DNA of 36,835 nucleotides from Chloroflexota bacterium. Lineage in GTDB: Bacteria > Chloroflexota > Anaerolineae > Ardenticatenales > JAADHH01. The position numbers and the translations under genes are program-made. Position 1 is the stretch's first letter. Each line of letters starts with the position of its first letter. The stretch is taken from NCBI GenBank assembly GCA_013151955.1, contig JAADHH010000047.1, forward strand, positions 1 to 36,835. The letters are read 5' to 3'. Positions 27,799 to 35,620 of this stretch are shown here, in pieces. Under the pieces are notes generated by a model that saw only the letters and a list, made by a program, of their open reading frames with translations, made no database searches and had not been told where the DNA came from.

Positions 27799-28509
27799 TT
27801 AGCTCCACCGTCTGCTTTCCAAAGAGCGCACAGACAGGAAGAGGAATGCAACAACAAGGCTCAGGTAATAGATCACATCTTTGGTGTCTATCACACCCCG
27901 TGTCAGGTCCGATGTGTGACTGGAAAGGGAGAGATAGCTGAGTATACTGCTGAGACTCCCCCCCATGAAACTCCCCGCAGCATCGGCCAGCCAGAGGACG
28001 AGCAGCAAAACGATGCCCAAAACGGCGGCCACGATTTGGTTGCGGCTCAGAGAAGAGGTGAATACTCCGACCGAAAGGTAGCCGGCGCCGGCCAGGATCA
28101 GCCCCAAATAGCCCGAAAGGATCGGCCCGCCGTCTGGATGGCCGAAAGCGAACAGTACCAGCGGGTAAACAAGGGTCAGGGAAATCATGGCCAGGAACAG
28201 GGTCAGGCTGGCCAGGAACTTGCCCAAAACGACTTCCCAATCTCGCACCGGCGAAGTGAGCAGCAGCTCGATGGTTCCGGAGCGGTGCTCTTCTGCCAGC
28301 AGGCGCATGGTGAGCATGGGGGCAATGAGCAGAAAGATGAAACTCAAGTTACCAAAGATAAAACGCATAGTGGCTTCGCGGGAAAAGTACAGGATCATAG
28401 AGAACAGGTAACCCCCGATGACCAGAAAAGCGGCCGTGACAATGTAGGCGATGGGGGAAACGAAGTAGGCATAGATTTCCCGTTGGGCGATGGTGAATGT
28501 ATTGCGCAT
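27799..28509 (-). CDS. ABC-2 type transporter permease, GldF-like
   Basis: MRNTFTIAQREIYAYFVSPIAYIVTAAFLVIGGYLFS...EEHRSGTIELLLTSPVRDWEVVLGKFLAS. Confidence 0.93.
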   Translation of the reverse strand: MRNTFTIAQREIYAYFVSPIAYIVTAAFLVIGGYLFSMILYFSREATMRFIFGNLSFIFLLIAPMLTMRLLAEEHRSGTIELLLTSPVRDWEVVLGKFLASLTLFLAMISLTLVYPLVLFAFGHPDGGPILSGYLGLILAGAGYLSVGVFTSSLSRNQIVAAVLGIVLLLVLWLADAAGSFMGGSLSSILSYLSLSSHTSDLTRGVIDTKDVIYYLSLVVAFLFLSVRSLESRRWS

Positions 28510-28615
28510 ACGTCACACCTCCAAGAAAGAGTGAGAACCGTAACTGGCCGCGTAGTTGTAGAAGCAGGGTGCGTAATACGTGATGTGTTGCGCAGGGTGC
28601 TCTACGTTGCTGTTG

Positions 28616-29563
28616 CTACGCTGCGTCTTCGTCTTCATCTTCATTTGTGTCTTCTTCAGCGGTGAGTTGCAGGAAGACATCTTCCAGGCTGGCCCCGAGC
28701 GCGCGCATTTCCAGGAGGCCCCAGCCGTTTTGTACGGCCGCGGCAGCGATCTCCGGCCGGCAATCGGTTGCGCTGTCACAGGTGATTTCGAAGCCGTTGT
28801 CCCCGGCCGGCTCTACCGATGTTACGCCCCCGATGTTACCGAGCAGTGCCGGCGTCTCTTCGGCCGGTTGCTGGAGCTTTAGGAGGACCCGTTCTGCGCC
28901 CTCGGCGCGGGCGCTGAGGCGCTCCGGCGAATCGACTGCGACCAGGTGTCCTTTGTTGATGATGATCACGCGGTTGCAGATTTGGCTGACTTCGGGGAGG
29001 ATGTGGGTGCTGAGGATCACGGTGTGCTCTTTTCCCAGCTCCTTGATCAGGCCGCGAACTTCGATGATCTGTTTGGGGTCCAGCCCGATGGTCGGTTCGT
29101 CGAGGACTAACACATCGGGGTTGTGGATCAGTGCCTGGGCCAGTCCGACGCGCTGGCGGTACCCTTTGGAGAGTTGGCCGATCAGTTGGTCGGCGCGATC
29201 CTCGATCCAGCACGTGTCCATGACATCCCAAACGTGGTCCTCGCGGTCATCCACGCCACGAAGTTTGGCCACAAAATCGAGGTAGGCATAGACCGTCATC
29301 TCGGGATAGAGGGGGACCGTTTCGGGCAAGTACCCGACATGGCGGCGCGCCTCCAGCGATTGTGAGAATACGTCGTAGCCGGCGATCTTCACGGTGCCGT
29401 CGCTGGGGGGCATGAAACCGGTGAGGATGCGCATGGTGGTCGTTTTCCCTGCACCGTTCGGGCCGAGGAAGCCCAGCACCTCACCCTTCTCGACATGGAA
29501 GTTCAAATCCTCGATAGCTGTGAAGTCTCCGTAGTACTTGGTTAGGTTTGATACTTCGATCAT
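28616..29563 (-). CDS. ABC transporter ATP-binding protein, GldA/CcmA-like
   Basis: GFLGPNGAGKTTTMRIL Walker A, LSKGYRQRVGLAQALIHNPDVLVLDEPTIGLDP signature and Walker B; acidic C-terminal tail. Confidence 0.96.
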   Translation of the reverse strand: MIEVSNLTKYYGDFTAIEDLNFHVEKGEVLGFLGPNGAGKTTTMRILTGFMPPSDGTVKIAGYDVFSQSLEARRHVGYLPETVPLYPEMTVYAYLDFVAKLRGVDDREDHVWDVMDTCWIEDRADQLIGQLSKGYRQRVGLAQALIHNPDVLVLDEPTIGLDPKQIIEVRGLIKELGKEHTVILSTHILPEVSQICNRVIIINKGHLVAVDSPERLSARAEGAERVLLKLQQPAEETPALLGNIGGVTSVEPAGDNGFEITCDSATDCRPEIAAAAVQNGWGLLEMRALGASLEDVFLQLTAEEDTNEDEDEDAA

Positions 29564-29592
29564 AGTTCACCACCCTATCGAATTGCAACAAG

Positions 29593-29658
29593 AAAAAAAT
29601 CTCGCAAATCGGGCTCTGCTGGTTGCAACGGAGCAGAGTCCGGCCCAATTTGAGAGAT
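29593..29658 (-). terminator. Intrinsic terminator-like hairpin inside the 5' leader of the ABC operon (candidate attenuator)
   Basis: Minus strand ATCTCTCAAATTGGG-CCGGA-CTCTGCT-loop-AGCAGAG-CCCGATTTGCGAGAT followed by TTTTTT; the ABC ATPase starts at 29563. Confidence 0.7.
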
Positions 29659-29713
29659 ATAGATTGCTTCGCTCCTCTTGGTGGACAGAAACCTTCTGCC
29701 CTAATTACGGGAC

Positions 29714-29742
29714 ATTTTACCACAACGGAATGTGCTTGTCAA
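29714..29742 (-). promoter_or_regulatory. Sigma70-like promoter for the ABC operon
   Basis: Minus strand TTGACA, 17-bp spacer, TAAAAT. Confidence 0.75.
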
Positions 29743-29863
29743 AAAAGGCACCGGTGCGGGGGGGCGTGTGTGGGGGCGGGCGGCGTTCTTCCTTGCGCAA
29801 TCGGGCATACCCAGGTCTTGTGCCCCTCTTGCCTTGCCCCTCCGCGTCCGGTGCCTCTCGCTC

Positions 29864-29892
29864 TTGCCGATCGTGCCAGGCTCTGCTATACT
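29864..29892 (+). promoter_or_regulatory. Sigma70-like promoter for the UbiA-family gene, leaderless geometry
   Basis: TTGCCG (29864-29869), 17-bp spacer, TATACT (29887-29892); ATG at 29900. Confidence 0.65.
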
Positions 29893-29899
29893 GTGGATT

Positions 29900-30733
29900 A
29901 TGAAAGCTAAGCGGGTAATCGCGCTAATCGAGGTAACAAGACCGCACAGCGCGCTGGCTGCGGCGCTGGCTACAGTGGCCGGAGCCCATCTGGCGCAGCC
30001 TACGCCCTCGGTCGTCTGGTTTCAGGCGGCAGCAGTGACCTGGCTCCTGGCTGCCGCCGGCAACAGTTTCAACGATAGCCTCGATGGTGCGGTAGACAGG
30101 ATCAATCGGCCTGGCCGTCCCATCCCTTCCGGACGGCTGTCCGCCGGCACCGCGCGCATGTTGGCACATCTGTGTGCCCTTTTTGCCCTGCTTCTGGCGA
30201 TCCCTTTGGGGGCCCTGTCCGTGTTGGGGACGGCAACGGGTATCTTGCTGCTGTACGGCTACTCGTTGTGGCTGCGAAATGTCCCGTTCGTTGGCAATGC
30301 CGTTGTGGCCTTGTTGTCGGGAATGGCTGTGGTTTATGGAGGGATCATAGGAAATCAGGTATCGGTCGTGTGGGGAGGGGCCGGACTGATTTTTCTCTTC
30401 ATGTTCACGCGCGAAATTTTGAAGACGGTGCCGGATGAGGTGGGCGACCGCCTGGCCGGACTGCGCACGGTGGCGACTGTCTTCGGTGGCCCGGTGGCGA
30501 TGAGCGTGTGTTGGTGGGGGGTGCTGCTGATGGGCACCTGGCCGGCTTTGCTGTGGCTGGTCCATCCGGCATTCTCGACGGGGGTTGTTGTCGCGGGCGT
30601 GGTGTACTATGCCGGCGTGGGGTATGGCCTGTGGCAGATTCGCCAGAATCCAGGCCGCGAACTGTCACAGCGCCTTATCGTGACCAGCAAAATTTGGGGG
30701 ATGGTCATGTTGGTGGTCGTGTTGGCACGCTAG
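29900..30733 (+). CDS. UbiA-superfamily prenyltransferase
   Basis: VTRPHSALAAALATVAGAHLA, NSFNDSLDGAVDRINRPGRPIPSGRLS Asp-rich motif, polytopic. Track start at 29732 lies upstream of the promoter. Confidence 0.9.
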   Translation: MKAKRVIALIEVTRPHSALAAALATVAGAHLAQPTPSVVWFQAAAVTWLLAAAGNSFNDSLDGAVDRINRPGRPIPSGRLSAGTARMLAHLCALFALLLAIPLGALSVLGTATGILLLYGYSLWLRNVPFVGNAVVALLSGMAVVYGGIIGNQVSVVWGGAGLIFLFMFTREILKTVPDEVGDRLAGLRTVATVFGGPVAMSVCWWGVLLMGTWPALLWLVHPAFSTGVVVAGVVYYAGVGYGLWQIRQNPGRELSQRLIVTSKIWGMVMLVVVLAR

Positions 30734-31002
30734 GGGGTGGTGGCCCTCTTTCCCTGAAGGCATTTACCCCCCTTTCCCCCGAAAAATGACACCGTTCCTG
30801 GCTCTTGTTTATGTAAACCAAACGCTTTCTGGACGCCTGATCCAAGCCACCAGGACAATATTCAAGTAACCATTATGTCAATTCAACTTATTACCGTGTG
30901 CTTTTCTGGCGGAGACGTGCCGGGGGGCTGGTCATGATGAATCTGGACAAATTTTCCGACCAAAAGAACGTGAATTCAAGTAACAGGTATGGTTGATACT
31001 GT

Positions 31003-31020
31003 TGTGGATAGTGTGGATAA
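31003..31020. promoter_or_regulatory. Two tandem DnaA-box-like 9-mers
   Basis: TGTGGATAG (31003-31011) abutting TGTGGATAA (31012-31020); the second is the exact reverse complement of TTATCCACA. Confidence 0.35.
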
Positions 31021-31025
31021 GTGCG

Positions 31026-31062
31026 AAGGCCTGCCCTTCACCGAGGTGGCAGGGCAGGCCTT
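31026..31062 (-). terminator. Terminator-like hairpin downstream of the 49-aa zinc ribbon gene
   Basis: AAGGCCTGCCC (31026-31036) / GGGCAGGCCTT (31052-31062), perfect 11-bp stem; no strong T-run. Confidence 0.55.
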
Positions 31063-31083
31063 AAAGGAAGAGGAAATGGGAGT

Positions 31084-31233
31084 TTACTTGAGTGGGAGGA
31101 AACGCATTACTGCTGTGCCGCAAGTGGGGCAGGCACCCTTTGCGGCCGGCCGCCCGTTCTTCGTTGTGACCTGCTTCGCGTTCGTGATGTCACGGTGGGC
31201 CCGACATTTGACGCAATATCCCTTTACATCCAT
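31084..31233 (-). CDS. 49-aa DUF5679-like zinc-ribbon protein
   Basis: Hand translation MDVKGYCVKCRAHRDITNAKQVTTKNGRPAAKGACPTCGTAVMRFLPLK*; AAGGAGGT Shine-Dalgarno upstream. Absent from the ORF track (too short). Confidence 0.85.
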   Translation of the reverse strand: MDVKGYCVKCRAHRDITNAKQVTTKNGRPAAKGACPTCGTAVMRFLPLK

Positions 31234-31339
31234 TTGGTCTTTGACCTCCTTCTTGTGTTATAAGGCGAAAACATAATACTGATTAGTTGAAAACAGTATA
31301 TCACATTACGCGCAGATTGTCAAGGGGGTTTTGCATTTT

Positions 31340-32005
31340 TCAACGATTCTGCGCGCGGCGCTCCACAGTCAGCACGACCCGGTGCCAGTTGCCCACACCT
31401 TGCAGTGCGGAGAGGAGGCCTCGTATCGTGCCACCAATCACCTGCACGGCGAATGGCTTCCACAGGGGCACCTGCTCCCCGTCCACCAATAGGGATACCC
31501 GCAGGTCGGCTGTCTCTTGCGGTTGGAGTATCTCTGCCTCGATCAGGTCTGCCAAGCCGGCGGTATCCTCCAGCCCGAAAGCAGGGACGTCCACATCCAC
31601 GGGATGATCGGCGGCAATGGCCAACAGTTCCGCAGGATCGCAGATCAGTTCGGTGCTGCGCTCTTGGCGGGATACTTCAATCTTCGGTGCGCCGGCTCGC
31701 TTGTAGCCCTCCGTCAGAATCAAGTCCACCCCGGTCAGCCCTGCGGCGATCTCGCGCAGCGATGGTTCACGTTCGACGCGCTGCACCCGGGCCACTTTCA
31801 CGGGCGAGGCGATGATCACCACATCGGCGCCGGCCTGGGCATGCCGCCAACTATCTTTGCCCGGCTGATCTACCTCGAACTCGCCGTGTGCATGATGCTT
31901 GATCACGGCCACCCGGTGCCCTCGAAGCTTCAGCTCGGGAATCAGTTTTTCCAATAGCGTCGTCTTGCCAGAGTTGGACTTTCCTACAACAGAAACGATA
32001 GGCAT
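31340..32005 (-). CDS. mobB: Molybdopterin-guanine dinucleotide biosynthesis protein B, with C-terminal extension
   Basis: MPIVSVVGKSNSGKTTLLEKLIPELKLRGHRVAVIKHHAHGEFEVDQPGKDSWRHAQAGADVVIIASP. Confidence 0.92.
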   Translation of the reverse strand: MPIVSVVGKSNSGKTTLLEKLIPELKLRGHRVAVIKHHAHGEFEVDQPGKDSWRHAQAGADVVIIASPVKVARVQRVEREPSLREIAAGLTGVDLILTEGYKRAGAPKIEVSRQERSTELICDPAELLAIAADHPVDVDVPAFGLEDTAGLADLIEAEILQPQETADLRVSLLVDGEQVPLWKPFAVQVIGGTIRGLLSALQGVGNWHRVVLTVERRAQNR

Positions 32006-32061
32006 CAATTTTCTACTCCTCTTGTGTGTATGGGCGGAAATTGGTTTCCGCGTTCTGTGCC

Positions 32062-33228
32062 CTACGCCTTTGCCGGCGCGCGGGCAGATGCTACGAATGG
32101 ACTGGTCACAGCGCGGCGTTGCCATCGTACATCTACTTCAGGAAGTACGTGGATTGCCCCTTTCTTCAGCGAAACTTGTTCCTGTTTTCCGACAGCCAGT
32201 CCCAAACGCTCGAATACCGGGTGGGGCAGCAACACTTCCAGATGATAGCCCTTTTCATCCGGCATGTCGTCGATATGGAAGAAGAGTAGATGCTCCGTCC
32301 CCCGCGAAATCTCTCCGACCACCTGGCCTGCGAGGATGTTTTCTTGCAGACCACGGCGTGGCGGACGGTCGCGTCGGATGAACATCACCTCCTCAGGCCG
32401 GATTCCGAAAGTGACCTGTTCTCCGGCTTTTCTGGGTTGGGGCGGTGCCTGGATGACACGCCCGTTCCAGCGGATGTACAGGCTCTCATCGTCCGTAGAG
32501 AGCACCTCGCCGTCGAACAGGTTGCGCATGCCCATGAACTGCGCTACCGAAGGGCTGCGCGGTTTGCGCAGCACCTCCTCACGGTCGCCCCCTTGGAGCA
32601 CTGTCCCGTCGTCCAGCACGATGATTTGGTGGCCCATCGCGTATGCTTCGGCGAGGTCGTGCGTCACCAACAGAATGGGGATGCCCAAATGGGCCTGCAA
32701 CACCAGCAACTCCCGCTGCAGGGTGCTGCGAATGCCGCTATCCAGCGCCGAGAAGGGCTCGTCCAGCAGCAGAATGTCTGGACGGGTGACGAGCGCGCGT
32801 GCCAGGGCCACTCGCTGCTGTTGCCCCCCCGAAAGTTCGCGGGGGTAACAGGCTGCTTGGGACGAGAGTCGCATGAGCGTGAGCATCTTCTCCACTTCCT
32901 CCCGGCGACGCTGTGCCGGAAGATGGTGCAGCCCGTAGGCCACGTTCTTGGCCACAGTGATGTGGGGAAACAGGGCATATTGTTGGGGAACATAACCGAC
33001 CCGTCTTGCTTGTACCGGAAGGTCCGTGCCCGCAGACGAATCGAACAGCGTGCGCCCGTTCAGGACGATGCGCCCTTCATCGGGCCGGGTCAGCCCGGCG
33101 ATGGCTCGCAGCGTCTGACTCTTGCCGGCTCCCGATGGCCCGAAGACCACGACCATCTCGGAGCCGGCGGTGAACGTCACGTTCAGGTAAAACGAGCGGA
33201 ACCGTTTGCGGGCGGAAACTTCTAGCAT
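32062..33228 (-). CDS. modC: Molybdate ABC transporter ATP-binding protein
   Basis: VVFGPSGAGKSQTLRAIAGL, LSGGQQQRVALARALVTRPDILLLDEPFSALD; C-terminal TOBE-like region; next to modB and modA. Confidence 0.92.
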   Translation of the reverse strand: MLEVSARKRFRSFYLNVTFTAGSEMVVVFGPSGAGKSQTLRAIAGLTRPDEGRIVLNGRTLFDSSAGTDLPVQARRVGYVPQQYALFPHITVAKNVAYGLHHLPAQRRREEVEKMLTLMRLSSQAACYPRELSGGQQQRVALARALVTRPDILLLDEPFSALDSGIRSTLQRELLVLQAHLGIPILLVTHDLAEAYAMGHQIIVLDDGTVLQGGDREEVLRKPRSPSVAQFMGMRNLFDGEVLSTDDESLYIRWNGRVIQAPPQPRKAGEQVTFGIRPEEVMFIRRDRPPRRGLQENILAGQVVGEISRGTEHLLFFHIDDMPDEKGYHLEVLLPHPVFERLGLAVGKQEQVSLKKGAIHVLPEVDVRWQRRAVTSPFVASARAPAKA

Positions 33229-33235
33229 GGCCGCA

Positions 33236-33901
33236 TCACCAGGGGATGTACCGGGTGCTGCGGCGGGCAACAACCAGCAGCCCGACCGCAACTACCGTCA
33301 CGATGCCGGCGAGCAGGTTTGCTTCCGACTGGTTGCCCCCCTGAACGGCATCATAGATGGCAATGGGCATCGTCTGTGTGCGTCCGGGAATGTTACCGGC
33401 AACCATCAGCGTGGCTCCGAACTCGCCGAGTGCGCGGGCAAAGGCCAGAATCGCGCCGGCAAGGATGCCCCGCCAGGCCAGGGGTAACGTAACGGTGAAG
33501 AAAACCGCCGGCTCCGAACGGCCCAACGTGCGCGCCACTTCCTCCAAGTCTTGATCGATGGCAGACAGGGCAGCCTGGGCCGATTGGACGACGAGGGGCA
33601 GTGCGACTACGGTTGCGGCAATGACAGCCCCCCGCCAGGTGAAAACGAGGGACATTCCGTGCCGGGCCAACCACCGTCCCAACGGGCTTTGCTGTCCCAA
33701 GGCCACCAGCAGATAATAGCCCAGGACCGTTGGTGGCAAGACCAAAGGCAACGCAGTCAACGCGCTGAGCACATCCCGACCGGGCAGGTCGCTGCGTGCG
33801 ATCACCCAGGCCAGGAATATGCCAATGAGCAGGGCCAGCAGGGTAGCCATTCCGGCCACGCGCAACGAGAGAAATAAAGGAAACAGTGGGTCAGAGTTCA
33901 T
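33236..33901 (-). CDS. modB: Molybdate ABC transporter permease
   Basis: [23 protein letters not shown]...[66 protein letters not shown]. Confidence 0.95.
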   Translation of the reverse strand: MNSDPLFPLFLSLRVAGMATLLALLIGIFLAWVIARSDLPGRDVLSALTALPLVLPPTVLGYYLLVALGQQSPLGRWLARHGMSLVFTWRGAVIAATVVALPLVVQSAQAALSAIDQDLEEVARTLGRSEPAVFFTVTLPLAWRGILAGAILAFARALGEFGATLMVAGNIPGRTQTMPIAIYDAVQGGNQSEANLLAGIVTVVAVGLLVVARRSTRYIPW

Positions 33902-34706
33902 CGGGCAATAGAAAACCGTACTTCTTCATGACCGGCCGGCCTTGCGGCCCGTTGACGAAGGCAATGAACTGCCGGGCCAACGCTTCCTGCTTCGTCCGCT
34001 TGAGGATGGCCATCGCTTGGTTGATCGGGGCGTGCAAGGATGGGGCGATGGGTACGCTGTGTACTTCTGGCACGCCGGCGATGGAGATGGAAACGATCCC
34101 GGCCTGGGCATCACCGGTCTGTACAAATTGCAGTGTCTGGCGCACGTTTTCGCCGAAGACAATTTTGGGTTGCAAAGCATCCCACAGGCCGGCGGTCTGC
34201 AGGGCCTGTTGGGCGGCCACGCCGTATGGCGCATGAGCCGGATTGGCAATGGCGATCCGTTGAATGTCGTTGCTTCGCAAATCGGCCAGCGTGGTGACCA
34301 CTACGCCGGCTTGCCGGTTGACCACCAGCACGATGCGGCCTTGTCCGTAAAGTTGTTCGCTGCCGGGGATGATCAAGCCCTTCTCGCGCAACCGGTCCAC
34401 GTACGAAACGTTTGCCGCGGCCACCACGTCGAATGGTGCGCCATTCTCAATTTGCTGGGTCAGCAGGCCGGTGGACCCGAATGCGAACTTCACCTCGCGG
34501 CCCGTTTGCTCCAAAAACAGGGTGCCAATATCGGTAAACGCAAACTGTAAGTCGGCAGCGGCGGCGACCAGCAGCGGGTCTGCGTCCGCTGGTTGAGTCT
34601 GGTGAGTGCCGCTATTTGCGCAAGCCGCGAGCAAGAATGTTGGCAGCAACATCAACGGTATGGCAAGCCACTTTCTTCCTCGTCGTCTACCGTGGCGTGC
34701 GTCCAT
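33891..34706 (-). CDS. modA: Molybdate ABC transporter substrate-binding lipoprotein
   Basis: Lipobox [59 protein letters not shown]. Confidence 0.93.
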   Translation of the reverse strand: MDARHGRRRGRKWLAIPLMLLPTFLLAACANSGTHQTQPADADPLLVAAAADLQFAFTDIGTLFLEQTGREVKFAFGSTGLLTQQIENGAPFDVVAAANVSYVDRLREKGLIIPGSEQLYGQGRIVLVVNRQAGVVVTTLADLRSNDIQRIAIANPAHAPYGVAAQQALQTAGLWDALQPKIVFGENVRQTLQFVQTGDAQAGIVSISIAGVPEVHSVPIAPSLHAPINQAMAILKRTKQEALARQFIAFVNGPQGRPVMKKYGFLLPDEL

Positions 34707-34790
34707 CTGGGCCTCACCTCTTCATTCTTGATTCGGCAATCTTTCTATCCAACAGGCCTGCCGCAAAAGGCAGATTGTGTCCCGGCAACC

Positions 34791-34819
34791 AGTATAACAT
34801 GAAATGAGATAGTAGGCAA
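34791..34819 (-). promoter_or_regulatory. Sigma70-like promoter for modABC-mobB
   Basis: Minus strand TTGCCT, 17-bp spacer, TATACT. Confidence 0.6.
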
Positions 34820-34847
34820 AGACGTGAGTGAAAACGTTGGATATCTT

Positions 34848-34876
34848 TTGACAAGACCCGCTTCGCCCGTTATAAT
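34848..34876 (+). promoter_or_regulatory. Perfect-consensus sigma70 promoter for nnrE, leaderless geometry
   Basis: TTGACA (34848-34853), 17-bp spacer, TATAAT (34871-34876); ATG begins at 34883. Confidence 0.85.
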
Positions 34877-34882
34877 GAGCGT

Positions 34883-35620
34883 ATGAAAACGTACGTGTAC
34901 ATCACCACTGACCAAATGCGCGAAGTAGACCGGGCCATGATCGAGGACTTCGGTATCCTCCTCATCCAGATGATGGAGAATGCCGGTCGCAACCTGGCGG
35001 AACTGGTCAGACGCTCGCTGGGCGGCAGTGTGCGGCACCGCGCGTTGGTCGTTTTGGCCGGCGCGGGAAACAACGGGGGAGGCGGCTTGGTGGCAGCACG
35101 ACACCTGAGCAATTGGGGCGCTGCGGTACGTGTGGTGCTTTCGCAGCCGGCCGGCCGCTACCGCGACGTGCCGGCCCACCAACTGGCCATCCTCCAGTCC
35201 ATGTCGGTGCCGCTCGCCGTGGCCGGGGCGGGCGACCTTGCCTTCTTGCCGGATGCGGCGGGCATCGTAGACGCGCTGATCGGCTATGGCCTGCGCGGCA
35301 ACCCGCGGGAGCCGGTCGCCGGCCTCATCCGTGCCGCCAATGCCAGCGGCCGGCCAATCTGGTCGTTGGACGCCCCTTCCGGATTGGACACAACCAGCGG
35401 CGTGGTCTATGACCCTTGCATACGCGCCGAGGCGACCCTGACGTTGGCTTTGCCGAAGACAGGTCTGCAGACGCCCGCAGCCCAAGAAGTCGTCGGGCAG
35501 CTTTACCTGGCCGACATCAGCGTGCCCCCGCTGCTCTACGAACGCATGGGAATCGAGATCGGCCCCCTGTTCGAGCGGGACACGATCGTTGCCATCGGCG
35601 TGAAGGACTCATCCGCATGA
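34883..35620 (+). CDS. nnrE: NAD(P)H-hydrate epimerase (YjeF N-terminal domain only)
   Basis: QMREVDRAMIEDFGILLIQMMENAGRNLAEL, AGAGNNGGGGLVAARHL, DALIGYGLRG, SLDAPSGLDTTSG. Confidence 0.88.
   Translation: MKTYVYITTDQMREVDRAMIEDFGILLIQMMENAGRNLAELVRRSLGGSVRHRALVVLAGAGNNGGGGLVAARHLSNWGAAVRVVLSQPAGRYRDVPAHQLAILQSMSVPLAVAGAGDLAFLPDAAGIVDALIGYGLRGNPREPVAGLIRAANASGRPIWSLDAPSGLDTTSGVVYDPCIRAEATLTLALPKTGLQTPAAQEVVGQLYLADISVPPLLYERMGIEIGPLFERDTIVAIGVKDSSA

Noticed and set aside
26751-27941. 396-aa plus-strand ORF
   Set aside because: Antisense to the GldG-like gene; shadow ORF.
27583-28665. 360-aa plus-strand ORF
   Set aside because: Antisense to the GldG and permease genes; very Gln/Glu/His-rich shadow composition.
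29481-29723. 80-aa minus-strand ORF covering the ABC leader
   Set aside because: Starts inside the predicted promoter and overlaps the ATPase start, so it cannot be a leader peptide from that promoter.
30989-31276. 95-aa plus-strand ORF
   Set aside because: Overlaps the minus-strand 49-aa zinc ribbon, which has Cys motifs and a Shine-Dalgarno; the plus frame has neither.
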